Assembly (NCBI RefSeq): GCF_019583405.1
Contig: NZ_SZUU01000009.1
Coordinates: 1 to 64,000, forward strand
Direction: 5' to 3'
Source of the DNA: Bacteroides fragilis
GTDB lineage: Bacteria > Bacteroidota > Bacteroidia > Bacteroidales > Bacteroidaceae
Length of the DNA stretch: 64,000 nt
A program made the translations under genes and the position numbers. Shown here piece after piece: positions 1 to 8,332 of the stretch (its first letter is position 1; each line of letters opens with the position of its first letter). The notes beneath the pieces are model-generated. The model saw only the letters and a list, made by a program, of their open reading frames with translations. It searched no databases and was not told where the DNA came from.

Positions 1-8
1 CAATGATA

Positions 9-125
9 TTACTCCATAAAGTGTATTTTTTCCTTAAAATCTCCGTATCCATAATCTATTAAATAGACTTCGCAATTGGTGTATGTCCGATTACGAATGT
101 TTGATACGGCTAAGGTACTACTCAC
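9..125 (-). pseudogene. GT2 glycosyltransferase N-terminal fragment, minus strand
   Basis: Read on the minus strand from about 125 down to a stop at 9-11, the sequence gives a 38-residue peptide that resembles the start of a family 2 glycosyltransferase. After an SSTLA segment come a helix and the motif NRTYTNCEVYLIDYG, which lines up with the usual NQTYxNFEIIIVDDGS of the GT-A fold. The usual first strand (SVIIPTYN) is missing and the frame stops soon after the nucleotide-binding Asp. It abuts a second truncated GT2 on the opposite strand at about 115-127. I read it as a remnant left by recombination or inversion. The family call rests on the motif alone. Confidence 0.5.
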
Positions 126-992
126 ATATACATAGAAGATGCTATAAGATCTGCTATTAGTCAAACGTATCAAAATATTGAGATTATTATAGTTGATAAC
201 TGTAGTACAGATTTAACTTGGAGTATTTTGAAAACATGGGCAAGAAAAGATCATAGAATTAAAATATATCAGAATAAAACTAATATAGGACCTGTTTTAA
301 ATTGGAACGAATGCTTTAAGCATGCTTCAGGTGAGTATATAAAGATTCTTTGGTCTGATGATTGGATGGCATTAGATTTTATTGAAAGAGCAGTGAATCT
401 AATTGATGAGAAGTCAGCGTTTGTTATATCAAATCATAAGATCGTATCAGAAAATGGTATTGTAGATAATGTAAAGTATAAGAAACAAAAATATACAAGA
501 AAAGAGTATCTGTATAATATATTATTTCAAAATATTGAGAAATTCCCATTATCTCCTGGGTGTGCTCTTTTTAGAACGAAAGATCTGAATGATAACTTTG
601 TTATAGATATTCCTAATACTGATGGACTGGATTCAAAAAAAAATGGTGCAGGTAATGATCTATTGATTTTTTTAAATATCGTGCTAAATTATGCTCATAT
701 TTCAATTTTACAATATGATGCTAGCTTTTTCAGAGCACATAAAGAGTCCTTCTCTATTCAAAATCAGTTAGAATTGTATTATGAGTGGGCTAAAGTCTAT
801 TTTATTCAAAAAAAAATGAATAAAACTTATTATTCTAATATAAAAAAAATAATGTTTTGGCAACAAATAAATAAAGGTAATAAGATTTATCATAATTTAT
901 ATGTGTGTCTGAAATATAATTATTGGATGCCACTCTCATTTTGTATCATTATGTTGAGTGGAGTTTTAAATTCTTTGAGAAATAGAAAATAA
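114..992 (+). CDS. Glycosyltransferase family 2, N-terminally truncated
   Basis: This is a GT-A fold sugar transferase acting at the cytoplasmic face in capsule or O-antigen repeat-unit assembly. The frame is open from 114, just after a TAA at 111-113, and reads YIEDAIRSAISQTYQN and then VDNCSTD (195-215), the nucleotide-binding strand of GT2 enzymes. WSDDW near 350 is the DxD-like metal site. A TTG at 228 would be a possible start but lies after the VDNCSTD motif, so it would remove the donor site. The SVIIPTYN strand and any ATG start are missing. Composition is very AT-rich like the next seven genes. It may be inactive, or completed when a DNA inversion restores its 5' end. Acceptor and donor cannot be told. 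Confidence 0.7.
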   Translation, partial: GTTHIYIEDAIRSAISQTYQNIEIIIVDNCSTDLTWSILKTWARKDHRIKIYQNKTNIGPVLNWNECFKHASGEYIKILWSDDWMALDFIERAVNLIDEKSAFVISNHKIVSENGIVDNVKYKKQKYTRKEYLYNILFQNIEKFPLSPGCALFRTKDLNDNFVIDIPNTDGLDSKKNGAGNDLLIFLNIVLNYAHISILQYDASFFRAHKESFSIQNQLELYYEWAKVYFIQKKMNKTYYSNIKKIMFWQQINKGNKIYHNLYVCLKYNYWMPLSFCIIMLSGVLNSLRNRK

Positions 993-1002
993 TATATTAT
1001 TT

Positions 1003-1746
1003 ATGGATAAGAGTGGGACTAATCCTTTGTTTTCAATTATTACAGTATCATATAATGCTAAAGAAAGTATTGAGGATACGATTAACAGTATTATTAATCA
1101 AACGTATTCAAATTTTGAATATATTATTGTTGATGGAGGTAGTACAGATGGAACATTAGATATAATACGAAAATATGAGGATAAAATTTCATATTGGATA
1201 AGTGAGCCAGATAATGGTATTTATGATGCAATGAATAAAGGATTGGCTATTTGTAAAGGTGAATGGATTAATTTTATGAATAGCGGGGATCTATTTTATA
1301 ATGATCATGTATTGGTTGATATCTATAGATATTGTGATTTTAAAAATTTTCATATTTTGTATGGTAAAACAGTAGTAAAGGAAACAGGAAGAGTTATTGT
1401 ACCTCCTTTGAAAATTAGAAAAAAGTATTTTTTACTTGATACTATCTGTCATCAGAGTATTTTTTTTAATCGATCTATATTTATGGATTTAGGTACTTAT
1501 AGTTTAGATTATAAAATTATAGCTGATAGAGACCTTTTACTTAAATCAATTATCAATGAAAAAAAATTTTTATATGTTGATGTGGTTGTTTCCTTATGGG
1601 AGTCTTTGGGGTTTTCTGGAAATAATTTGAAATTATTTAAAAATGAAGAGAAATTGTTAGTTAATAGAAATTTCAATACTGTTGAAATCTATTTTATTCG
1701 TATAAATTATAAATTTAGACAATTTCTTAATAAATTAAAAATATGA
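1003..1746 (+). CDS. Glycosyltransferase family 2
   Basis: This 247-residue GT2 is predicted to transfer a sugar from a nucleotide donor to the growing lipid-linked repeat unit. It is complete. FSIITVSYNA near residue 10 is the first Rossmann-like strand, VDGGSTDG near residue 45 binds the nucleotide, and NGIYDAMNKG followed by GEWINFMNSGD (about residues 75-100) is the arrangement of WcaE/WbbD-type transferases, with NSGD in the place of the DxD. There is no membrane segment. The ATG follows the previous stop by 10 bp, and the stop overlaps the next start as ATGA, so the genes are almost surely co-transcribed and translationally coupled. Confidence 0.88.
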   Translation: MDKSGTNPLFSIITVSYNAKESIEDTINSIINQTYSNFEYIIVDGGSTDGTLDIIRKYEDKISYWISEPDNGIYDAMNKGLAICKGEWINFMNSGDLFYNDHVLVDIYRYCDFKNFHILYGKTVVKETGRVIVPPLKIRKKYFLLDTICHQSIFFNRSIFMDLGTYSLDYKIIADRDLLLKSIINEKKFLYVDVVVSLWESLGFSGNNLKLFKNEEKLLVNRNFNTVEIYFIRINYKFRQFLNKLKI

Positions 1747-2690
1747 ATATTTTACATGATACGTGTCGTTTAGTTTTTGTGTATTTGGGGCGTTTGCCTG
1801 AATATGTTATATATTCATTGAAGATAAATTCGAAATATAATAGAATCACTCTATTGCATGATTGTGAAATTCAAAATCATGTTGCAAATGTTGAATATAT
1901 AAATATCGATGATTTTTATGATAGAAGACAGTTTGTTAATTTGATAGCGGAAAGTCCTTTGAAAAATTTTCGTGACGGTTTTTGGTACAAAACGACTGAA
2001 AGATTTTATGTATTAAGATCTTATATGGATCATTATAATGTTCATGCCATCTTTCATGCAGAATTGGATAATATCGTTTATAACTTGGAAGGTGTATCTA
2101 TATCTCTAGATAAAATTGGCAATGGACTATTTTATCCTATATTGAATAATAAAAAAGCAGCAGCGTCTTTTATGTACATAAATTCGTTTTCAGAATTAGA
2201 TGCTTTAATAGGTTATTTTAATGAGCAAAAAACTTTTAAAGATGACATGCAATTACTGGCAGAATATGCATCTGTATCGGTAAATGTGTTCCCGTTACCA
2301 TCTGAAAATTCCTTATGTAAGATGCCTGTATCTAATGAAGTACAATGCATCTATGATGCAGCTTCAATTGGACAATATTTATTAGGGATAGATTTCAGGA
2401 ATGCAAGTCGTCCTATCTTTAATGGATTTCAGAATGAGAATTGTATAATTGATTTATCTCAATTGAAATTTATTCAAGATGATGATAAAGGAATTTTGAT
2501 GTTTTATGATCAAGCTATCTATCTCCTTAAGAATATTCATGTTCATAGTAAGGTTTTTAAACGAATGTATCTAAGTGAATCTTATGTGCCTCGTATAATG
2601 AAAAAAATAAATGGTGGGAAAAAAAGTTTAATGTCTTTGAATTTTAAGAATATGATCAAATTGTTTTTAGATAAATCAAAATTACTTTAA
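1743..2690 (+). CDS. Unrecognised polysaccharide-locus protein, possible glycosyltransferase
   Basis: I do not recognise a family with certainty for this 315-residue protein. It overlaps the preceding GT2 stop by 4 bp and is followed after 5 bp by the Wzy-like polymerase, so it belongs to the surface-polysaccharide operon. There is no signal peptide or membrane segment. A block near residues 85-110 (GFWYKTTERFYVLRSYMDH, then FHAELDNIV) combines an aromatic/basic helix with an acidic ELDN that could be a DxD-like metal site, as in GT-A fold transferases. Composition is AT-rich like its neighbours. A transferase or a sugar-modifying role fits the context but is inference. Confidence 0.7.
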   Translation: MNILHDTCRLVFVYLGRLPEYVIYSLKINSKYNRITLLHDCEIQNHVANVEYINIDDFYDRRQFVNLIAESPLKNFRDGFWYKTTERFYVLRSYMDHYNVHAIFHAELDNIVYNLEGVSISLDKIGNGLFYPILNNKKAAASFMYINSFSELDALIGYFNEQKTFKDDMQLLAEYASVSVNVFPLPSENSLCKMPVSNEVQCIYDAASIGQYLLGIDFRNASRPIFNGFQNENCIIDLSQLKFIQDDDKGILMFYDQAIYLLKNIHVHSKVFKRMYLSESYVPRIMKKINGGKKSLMSLNFKNMIKLFLDKSKLL

Positions 2691-2695
2691 TAATT

Positions 2696-3898
2696 ATGAT
2701 TCATGTCGATTTGAGTAAACGTAATTCTATTTTTTCATTGATATTAGTCTGGATATTTTTGACAAGTACAGCTCCTTTTGTCTTTTTTAGATGGCCTGGG
2801 CATCCATATAAAGCATTGTCTTTTTTATGCTTATTCACTATGGTTTTTCATTTAAATGTTGGACGAGGTGTTAAGCGGGTAGATAGTTCCATTTTCGCTA
2901 TTGTCTTGTTGCAAATATGTTATTATATATTAATCTCTTTCTATCATTCTGATTTTAAAAATGTTAATCTTTGTGTACAACTTATTTCGTTGTGCATTAT
3001 TATATCCTATATTAAGATCTATGTCGGATTTGATGTTTTTGTGAAGTCATTTATCTGGATAATGTTAATTATGGGTGCCGGTGGAACCTTGACCTTTTTT
3101 TTGCATTTATTGGGTTTGATAACTCCTATATTCAGAGTTGAATATGGATCTGATATATCTTATTTTTTAGGTTTGACAACAACAAATGTTTTTTTTGATA
3201 GTGAAGGTATTAGGGTAATTCGTTATGCTGGTTTCTTTGACGAACCAGGTACTTTCTCTTTGTTCTCAATTTTTGCCTTAATATTGAATAAGGTATATTT
3301 TAATGATAAAAATAAGGAACTCTTACTTATATTGGTAACTATATTCACTTTCTCAATAGCATTTTATGTAACAATATTTTTTTATTTTTTATTCTTTTAT
3401 GTGACTAAAAAAGATATGAAATATGTACCATTAATAATATCTGTAGTTTTTATTTGTTATCTTTCTTTGCAGAATAGTAATGGTGGATCTCTTGGTACAA
3501 TATACAAACTGACATTTGAAAGGTTGGATTTTTCTGAAGATGCTAGAGGTAATAATAATAGAGCTGGCCCAATGGAAAATGATAGACGAATATTTTTTAA
3601 TAATTTCTTGCTTGGAGTAGGACTTGGGAGTGAAGAAGTGGAGGGTTCTAATGTTTTTGCTGTCTTCGCACGATATGGTGTTATTGGTTCGTTTTTCTTT
3701 TATGCGTTTCTAATTTATTTATTGTTATTAATTGTCAATGTTCCATTGGAAAATCGAAAATTATTTTTTAAAATATATATTGTGATACTTTTGACTTTTT
3801 TTTATAGACCAGAACTTTCTTCTGTTATGGTACTTTTAGTCTTTTATATGCTTATTGATTATATAAAAAGTAAGAAATATTTAAATTGTAAGTATTGA
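2696..3898 (+). CDS. Wzy-like O-antigen/capsule repeat-unit polymerase
   Basis: This 400-residue integral membrane protein has roughly ten hydrophobic helices and a larger loop near residues 255-300, the layout of Wzy polymerases that join lipid-linked repeat units on the periplasmic side. The stretch RYAGFFDEPGTFSLFS (about residue 180) is a pattern often seen in Bacteroidota Wzy/EpsG-like proteins. Wzy proteins share little sequence, so the call rests on topology, length, AT-rich composition and position among transferases. It overlaps the following GT2 frame only if a TTG start is used there. No flippase (Wzx) gene lies in the window; it is expected upstream. Confidence 0.8.
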   Translation: MIHVDLSKRNSIFSLILVWIFLTSTAPFVFFRWPGHPYKALSFLCLFTMVFHLNVGRGVKRVDSSIFAIVLLQICYYILISFYHSDFKNVNLCVQLISLCIIISYIKIYVGFDVFVKSFIWIMLIMGAGGTLTFFLHLLGLITPIFRVEYGSDISYFLGLTTTNVFFDSEGIRVIRYAGFFDEPGTFSLFSIFALILNKVYFNDKNKELLLILVTIFTFSIAFYVTIFFYFLFFYVTKKDMKYVPLIISVVFICYLSLQNSNGGSLGTIYKLTFERLDFSEDARGNNNRAGPMENDRRIFFNNFLLGVGLGSEEVEGSNVFAVFARYGVIGSFFFYAFLIYLLLLIVNVPLENRKLFFKIYIVILLTFFYRPELSSVMVLLVFYMLIDYIKSKKYLNCKY

Positions 3899-3903
3899 TA
3901 ATA

Positions 3904-4656
3904 ATGTTATATTCTAAAGTTTCGATAATAACGGCTTCATATAATTCGGAAGCAACATTAGAGGCTACTATAGAGTCCGTATACAATCAGACTTATCAAG
4001 ATATTGAATATATTATAATTGATGGTGGGTCAAGTGATAAAACAGTATCAATAATACAAAAGTTTGAACCTTTGTTTTCAGGGCGATTGAAATGGATATC
4101 AGAACCCGATAAAGGGATTTACGACGCTTGGAATAAGGGGTTGGAAATTGCAACAGGTGAATGGATTGCTTTTCTTGGAAGCGATGATATTTATTTACCC
4201 GACTCTATACATAAATATATGAATGTTTTGATTTCAAAAAAATGTGTAAACTTTATATCATCTAAGTGTAAATTAGTAAATAGTGAATTAAAAGCATTAA
4301 TGATTTATGGCAAACCATGGGGAAAGTTGATGAATTCTTATTGTTGCATAGCACATGTGGGTTGTATGCATAAAAGATGTTTGTTTGATAATTATGGATC
4401 TTTTAATAGTGATTACAAAATAGCTGGAGATTATGATTTCCTTTTGCGTGTAAAAGATGTAATAATTCCATATTATTTACCTGAAATAACTGCAATAGTT
4501 CAAGATGGTGGAATTAGTAATCGAAATATATTAAAAGTTTGTGGTGAAACGTTGAAAATAAAAGTATCTCATAAAACCAAGAATCTTTATTTCTCTTTAT
4601 GGGATTATTGCGTAGCTGTATTAAAATATTATGTTCGTTCTTTTATGATAAAATAG
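3904..4656 (+). CDS. Glycosyltransferase family 2
   Basis: This is a complete 250-residue GT2. VSIITASYNSE begins the GT-A domain, DGGSSDKT near residue 45 binds the donor nucleotide, and GIYDAWNKGLEIATGEWIAFLGSDD (read in two blocks near residues 75-100) carries the SDD metal site. It is related to the transferase at 1003, with the same GIYDAxNKG block, but keeps the standard DxD. I chose ATG 3904 rather than the in-frame TTG at 3895, which lies inside the polymerase stop region and would only add three residues. A C-terminal helix could dock at the membrane. Donor and linkage are unknown. Confidence 0.88.
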   Translation: MLYSKVSIITASYNSEATLEATIESVYNQTYQDIEYIIIDGGSSDKTVSIIQKFEPLFSGRLKWISEPDKGIYDAWNKGLEIATGEWIAFLGSDDIYLPDSIHKYMNVLISKKCVNFISSKCKLVNSELKALMIYGKPWGKLMNSYCCIAHVGCMHKRCLFDNYGSFNSDYKIAGDYDFLLRVKDVIIPYYLPEITAIVQDGGISNRNILKVCGETLKIKVSHKTKNLYFSLWDYCVAVLKYYVRSFMIK

Positions 4657-4693
4657 TATTGTATTTATATAATTGCTTAAATGAATTAAAAAG

Positions 4694-5584
4694 ATGGAAA
4701 TAGACTTAGTATTTGTTACAAAGATAGATCATTTATATGTGTTAAATTTGGCATTGAAGAAGATGGTGATGCTAAATGATATTAGATCTGTTTTTATTAT
4801 TACTAATAAAAAATATTTTAAATACTTTCCAGTAAGGAAGGATATAAAGATTAATCTGATTGATGAAGATTCTGTTTTACCAGATATGACATTGAATCAG
4901 TTAAGCAAATTGTCTTTGCCATTTTTTCCAAAAAGATCAGGTTGGTATTTTCAGCAATTTTTGAAACTTGGAATCTCTAAACTAGATAATTTGTCAGAGA
5001 ATTATTTAGTACTGGATGCTGATACTATATTTTTGCAAAGAATTCCATTATTTGATAATGGACGTTTTGTTTTTACTAAAGCTCAAGAATATCATAAACC
5101 TTACTTTGAAAATTATATAAATCTTCTGAAAGAAAGTCCATCCCGAGAATTCTCTTTCATTTCTCAATATATGTTATTTAACAAAAATATAGTGACTGAA
5201 ATGTTGAATAAGATAGAGTCTAATTTTAATTTTGAGAATCATTGGAATTGGATAATTATTAATAATCTTTTAGGTGATGATGCGAGTTTATTTAGTGAAT
5301 ATGAAACCTATGGGAATTATATAAAGAATCATTATCCAGAAAAAGTCTGTTTCTTAGATTTTAAATGGCTTAGAGAAGGTTCTAAAGTGCTTGGTTCTTT
5401 GTTTCCTAAAATAGAAGATATTGAGAAGCTGCATGGATATTATTTTGTTTCATTTGAACTAAATACAGTCGGCGCAAGTTTTTTTACTAAACTGAAGAAA
5501 CATCTTTTTTGCTTTTTATATCCTCGTTTTTCTTTTCTGAAAAGAATAATTTACAAAGTTTTACCCTATGAAATTAATAATTAA
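4694..5584 (+). CDS. DUF6492-like putative glycosyltransferase
   Basis: This 296-residue soluble protein looks like the DUF6492 group found in polysaccharide loci. It opens with a strand (IDLVFVTKIDHLYVLNLAL) and carries YLVLDADTIFL near residue 108, a clear DxD-type motif in a GT-A setting. A WYFQQFLKLG block just before it resembles donor-site helices of related transferases. It starts 37 bp after the previous gene and its last 17 bases overlap the following GT4 gene, so the two are probably coupled. The family label is from memory of the motif pattern. Enzymatic activity is inferred. Confidence 0.75.
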   Translation: MEIDLVFVTKIDHLYVLNLALKKMVMLNDIRSVFIITNKKYFKYFPVRKDIKINLIDEDSVLPDMTLNQLSKLSLPFFPKRSGWYFQQFLKLGISKLDNLSENYLVLDADTIFLQRIPLFDNGRFVFTKAQEYHKPYFENYINLLKESPSREFSFISQYMLFNKNIVTEMLNKIESNFNFENHWNWIIINNLLGDDASLFSEYETYGNYIKNHYPEKVCFLDFKWLREGSKVLGSLFPKIEDIEKLHGYYFVSFELNTVGASFFTKLKKHLFCFLYPRFSFLKRIIYKVLPYEINN

Positions 5585-6701
5585 TGCTTCTACTTTAAGT
5601 GGAACGGGAGTTACTCAAGTTGCGGTTTCATTTATTGAAGAATGTAAACGATTTGAGGAAAATTATTATTTCGTTTTTCTAAGTAATCATGTTTATAGTC
5701 AAGTTGAAATAGAGAAATTCCCTTCTAATTTTAAATTTTATGTTATAGATAAACATCCTAGATATTTTATAGAAGGTTATTCTACAAGGCGATATTTAAG
5801 AACCATGGAAGCTATAATAAAGCCAGACTGTGTTTTTAGTATTTTTGGCCCTTCTTATTGGACTCCCAAAGCACCCCATTTAATGGGGTACGCCTATCCA
5901 CATTATGTATATCCAGAGTCTCCTGTTTTTGATATAATGACTATTAAAGATAAGATACGTTTTTGCTTATATAAAAAAATACATAAATACTTTTTGAAAA
6001 AAAATGGGTTTTATTATGTTTGTGAAACAGAAGATGTGTCTAATCGATTAAAGAAATATTTGGGAATATCCTCTGATAGAGTATATACTGTTTCTAATAC
6101 ATATAATCATTATTTTGACCAATTTAAGCTCCCTTTGAATTCATTTGTGGAGAAAGATGTTACAGAGTTTAAGTTTCTAAGCTTATGCTCTTTTGCTGTT
6201 CATAAAAACTTGCAAATATTGAATCAGGTAATCCCACTATTAAATGATACCTTAAAAAACATAAAAATTATTTTCGTTTTAACTGTAGATAATAAAAGTT
6301 TTGAGTATTATTTGTCTGAAGAGGCCAAAAAGTCAATTGTTAATTTGGGAGTTATTGATGTTTCTAAATGTCCTCAACTTTATAATGAATGTGACGCATT
6401 GTTTTTACCAACATTGCTTGAATGTTTTAGTGCTAATTATGTAGAAGCAATGAAGATGAGGAAGCCTATTGTTACTTCTAATCTTCCTTTTGCTACTAAT
6501 GTATGTAAAAATGCAGCATTATATTTTGACCCAATGAATGCGCATGATATTGTTGAGAAGATTTCTCTTTTGGTACGAAATAAGCAATTATATCAAAATT
6601 TGTGTCTTGAGGGAGACTTGGTGTTGAAAGGTTTTAAAACATCTCAAGAAAGAGCAAAATCTTATTTGGAAATTTGTAAATCAATAATTCGGAAAGTATG
6701 A
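5568..6701 (+). CDS. Glycosyltransferase family 4 (GT-B fold)
   Basis: This 377-residue retaining transferase has the GT-B two-domain plan. The N-terminal domain starts with KLIINASTLSGTGVTQV, a glycine-rich loop that contacts the sugar, and the C-terminal domain has LPTLLECFSANYVEAMKM near residue 285, the E-x7-E element that holds the nucleotide sugar. FLSLCSFAVHKNLQIL marks the linker to the second domain. It overlaps the upstream gene by 17 bp and ends in a 4-bp ATGA overlap with the acyltransferase gene. It is the only GT-B enzyme in the visible locus. Donor sugar and linkage cannot be read from sequence. Confidence 0.88.
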   Translation: MKLIINASTLSGTGVTQVAVSFIEECKRFEENYYFVFLSNHVYSQVEIEKFPSNFKFYVIDKHPRYFIEGYSTRRYLRTMEAIIKPDCVFSIFGPSYWTPKAPHLMGYAYPHYVYPESPVFDIMTIKDKIRFCLYKKIHKYFLKKNGFYYVCETEDVSNRLKKYLGISSDRVYTVSNTYNHYFDQFKLPLNSFVEKDVTEFKFLSLCSFAVHKNLQILNQVIPLLNDTLKNIKIIFVLTVDNKSFEYYLSEEAKKSIVNLGVIDVSKCPQLYNECDALFLPTLLECFSANYVEAMKMRKPIVTSNLPFATNVCKNAALYFDPMNAHDIVEKISLLVRNKQLYQNLCLEGDLVLKGFKTSQERAKSYLEICKSIIRKV

Positions 6702-7303
6702 GATATTTATTGATGAACTATGGGGTATTAGGTGTAATGCGTTTGGCCTTAGATTTTATTGGCACAAAGATTGCTTTTAGAAAGTCTAGATTAATACGTT
6801 TTCCAATTGATATAAGAGGGAAATCATTTATTGATTTTGGTAGCAATCTCACAACAGGCCGATATTGTAGGTTGGAAGTTTATCCTATAGAACATAAAAA
6901 AGGAATCTTAAAAATTGGGGATAATGTAGAAATTAATGATTTTGTGCATATTGCTGCAAGATTATCTGTTCAGATAGGGAATAATGTATTAATTGCTAGT
7001 AAGGTGTTTATATCTGATATTCAACATGGTTCTTACAATTCTAATAAGATATCCAACGATTGTTATCCCGACATCCCGCCCAAAGAACGCTCTCTATTTG
7101 CGGAAAGTGTATTTGTTGGAGATAATGTTTGGATTGGAGAATCTGTTTCAATTTTAGCTGGAGTAAAAATAGGTGATTTTTCTATAATAGGGGCAAATTC
7201 AGTAGTATGTAAATCAATTCCTTCTTATTCGATAGCTGTTGGTAATCCTGCTACTGTAATTAAAAAATTTAACAAAACGACTAATAAGTGGGAAAAGGTG
7301 TAA
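6698..7303 (+). CDS. Left-handed beta-helix acyltransferase (WcaF/maltose acetyltransferase-like)
   Basis: This 201-residue protein has the hexapeptide-repeat pattern of left-handed beta-helix acyltransferases, with runs of (I/V)GxN spacing such as IGDNVEIND, IGNNVLIAS, VGDNVWIGE and IGDFSIIGA from about residue 75 to 185. ISDIQHGSY holds the likely catalytic His. These enzymes move an acetyl or other acyl group from acyl-CoA onto a sugar, so it probably O-acetylates the capsule repeat. The end IAVGNPATVIKKF is the usual cap. It is joined to the GT4 gene by ATGA overlap. The exact acyl donor is unknown. Confidence 0.87.
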   Translation: MRYLLMNYGVLGVMRLALDFIGTKIAFRKSRLIRFPIDIRGKSFIDFGSNLTTGRYCRLEVYPIEHKKGILKIGDNVEINDFVHIAARLSVQIGNNVLIASKVFISDIQHGSYNSNKISNDCYPDIPPKERSLFAESVFVGDNVWIGESVSILAGVKIGDFSIIGANSVVCKSIPSYSIAVGNPATVIKKFNKTTNKWEKV

Positions 7304-7327
7304 AATCATGTATTCTCTTTTATTGCT

Positions 7328-8095
7328 ATGAATCCGATTCTTTCATTTATAATTATTGAGTATCATTCGTTTGATGATATTGTTAAGTGTATTACTACTA
7401 TCCGTTCTTCTACTTCTTTATCATATGAAGTAATTGTTTCTTCTAATTCATGTTATTTATTAGAAGTACAGGAAAGAATGTTAAAGAAAATAGAACACGT
7501 CAAATGGGTTTTTAATTCTAAGAATGGGGGCTTTGCTTATGCTATGAATAGGGGAGTAGAGAAGGCAGTTGGTGATTTTTTGGTTATAATGAATCCAGAT
7601 GTGAGAATAAAATATGGTATAGAACGTATGTTTGATTATTTGTACTTTAATGAACAGATAGGTATAGTGTCACCTAAAATAGTAAACTCTTTAGGTGAGG
7701 TGCAGGATAGTTTTCGTAAATTTCTAACGCCGTCTAATTTTATTCTGAGACAGTTAAGACGAATTTTTTATAGACGGAATGAAGTGATTACGATAACCGA
7801 ATTAGAAAATGTAGATTGGGTAATTGGAGCTTTTATGATGATCTCTAAGGAAGCTTATGAAGCAGTTTGTGGCATGGATGAAAAATATTTTTTGTATTGT
7901 GAGGATATGGATCTTTGTAAGAAGATACATGATAAAGGCTATAAAGTAATATATTATCCTGATGCTGTTGTGGTATATGAAGGGACTCGTTCTGCAAGGA
8001 AATCATTGAAATATGCTTGTATATTTTTGAATTCATTACTACACTATTGGAGTAAGTTTGGATTTAAGAGATTGACTTCTGTATTTGAACAATGA
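7328..8095 (+). CDS. Glycosyltransferase family 2, rhamnosyltransferase-like
   Basis: This 255-residue GT2 is of the WcaA/RfbF kind. The stretch NSKNGGFAYAMNRG (about residues 60-75) followed by VIMNPDVRI is typical of enzymes often annotated as dTDP-rhamnosyl transferases, in which NPDV replaces the DxD. IGAFMMISKEAY and DEKYFLYCEDMDLCKKI (about residues 165-200) form the acceptor-side ED motif of the same subgroup. The donor is a guess from the subgroup. It is the last AT-rich gene of the locus; 237 bp of AT-rich non-coding DNA separates it from the epimerase gene. Confidence 0.86.
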   Translation: MNPILSFIIIEYHSFDDIVKCITTIRSSTSLSYEVIVSSNSCYLLEVQERMLKKIEHVKWVFNSKNGGFAYAMNRGVEKAVGDFLVIMNPDVRIKYGIERMFDYLYFNEQIGIVSPKIVNSLGEVQDSFRKFLTPSNFILRQLRRIFYRRNEVITITELENVDWVIGAFMMISKEAYEAVCGMDEKYFLYCEDMDLCKKIHDKGYKVIYYPDAVVVYEGTRSARKSLKYACIFLNSLLHYWSKFGFKRLTSVFEQ

Positions 8096-8332
8096 CAAGT
8101 GATTGTTTAATAATTGTGTTATGAAATATTTTATATATTATTGGGGATGTTCTTTTATTGTAGCTATTGCTATAATCTTTGTGTTATAATATTTGAAATT
8201 TAGAATATGCGCTTGCTGTTATTATGTGAATATATATACGCTTGTCTTTATTGGATGTTTTTGATTTGTATATGGGATACTCGGGAAGCATTATAGGATT
8301 TTTCTGATTAGTTAGTAATAAATAAACATTAA
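8096..8332. other. AT-rich spacer at the end of the accessory capsule genes
   Basis: This 237-bp gap has no convincing gene. It holds two tiny hydrophobic open frames starting at ATG 8121 (22 codons) and ATG 8206 (29 codons). Neither has a recognisable match or a good ribosome site, so I treat them as chance or as gene remnants. The gap marks the change from the very AT-rich accessory genes to the more GC-balanced epimerase gene. I could not identify a convincing -7 box here, so the two following genes may be read from upstream. Confidence 0.4.

Noticed and set aside
8121..8292. Two tiny hydrophobic frames (22 and 29 codons)
   Set aside because: No ribosome-site support or recognisable family; AT-rich spacer yields such frames by chance.
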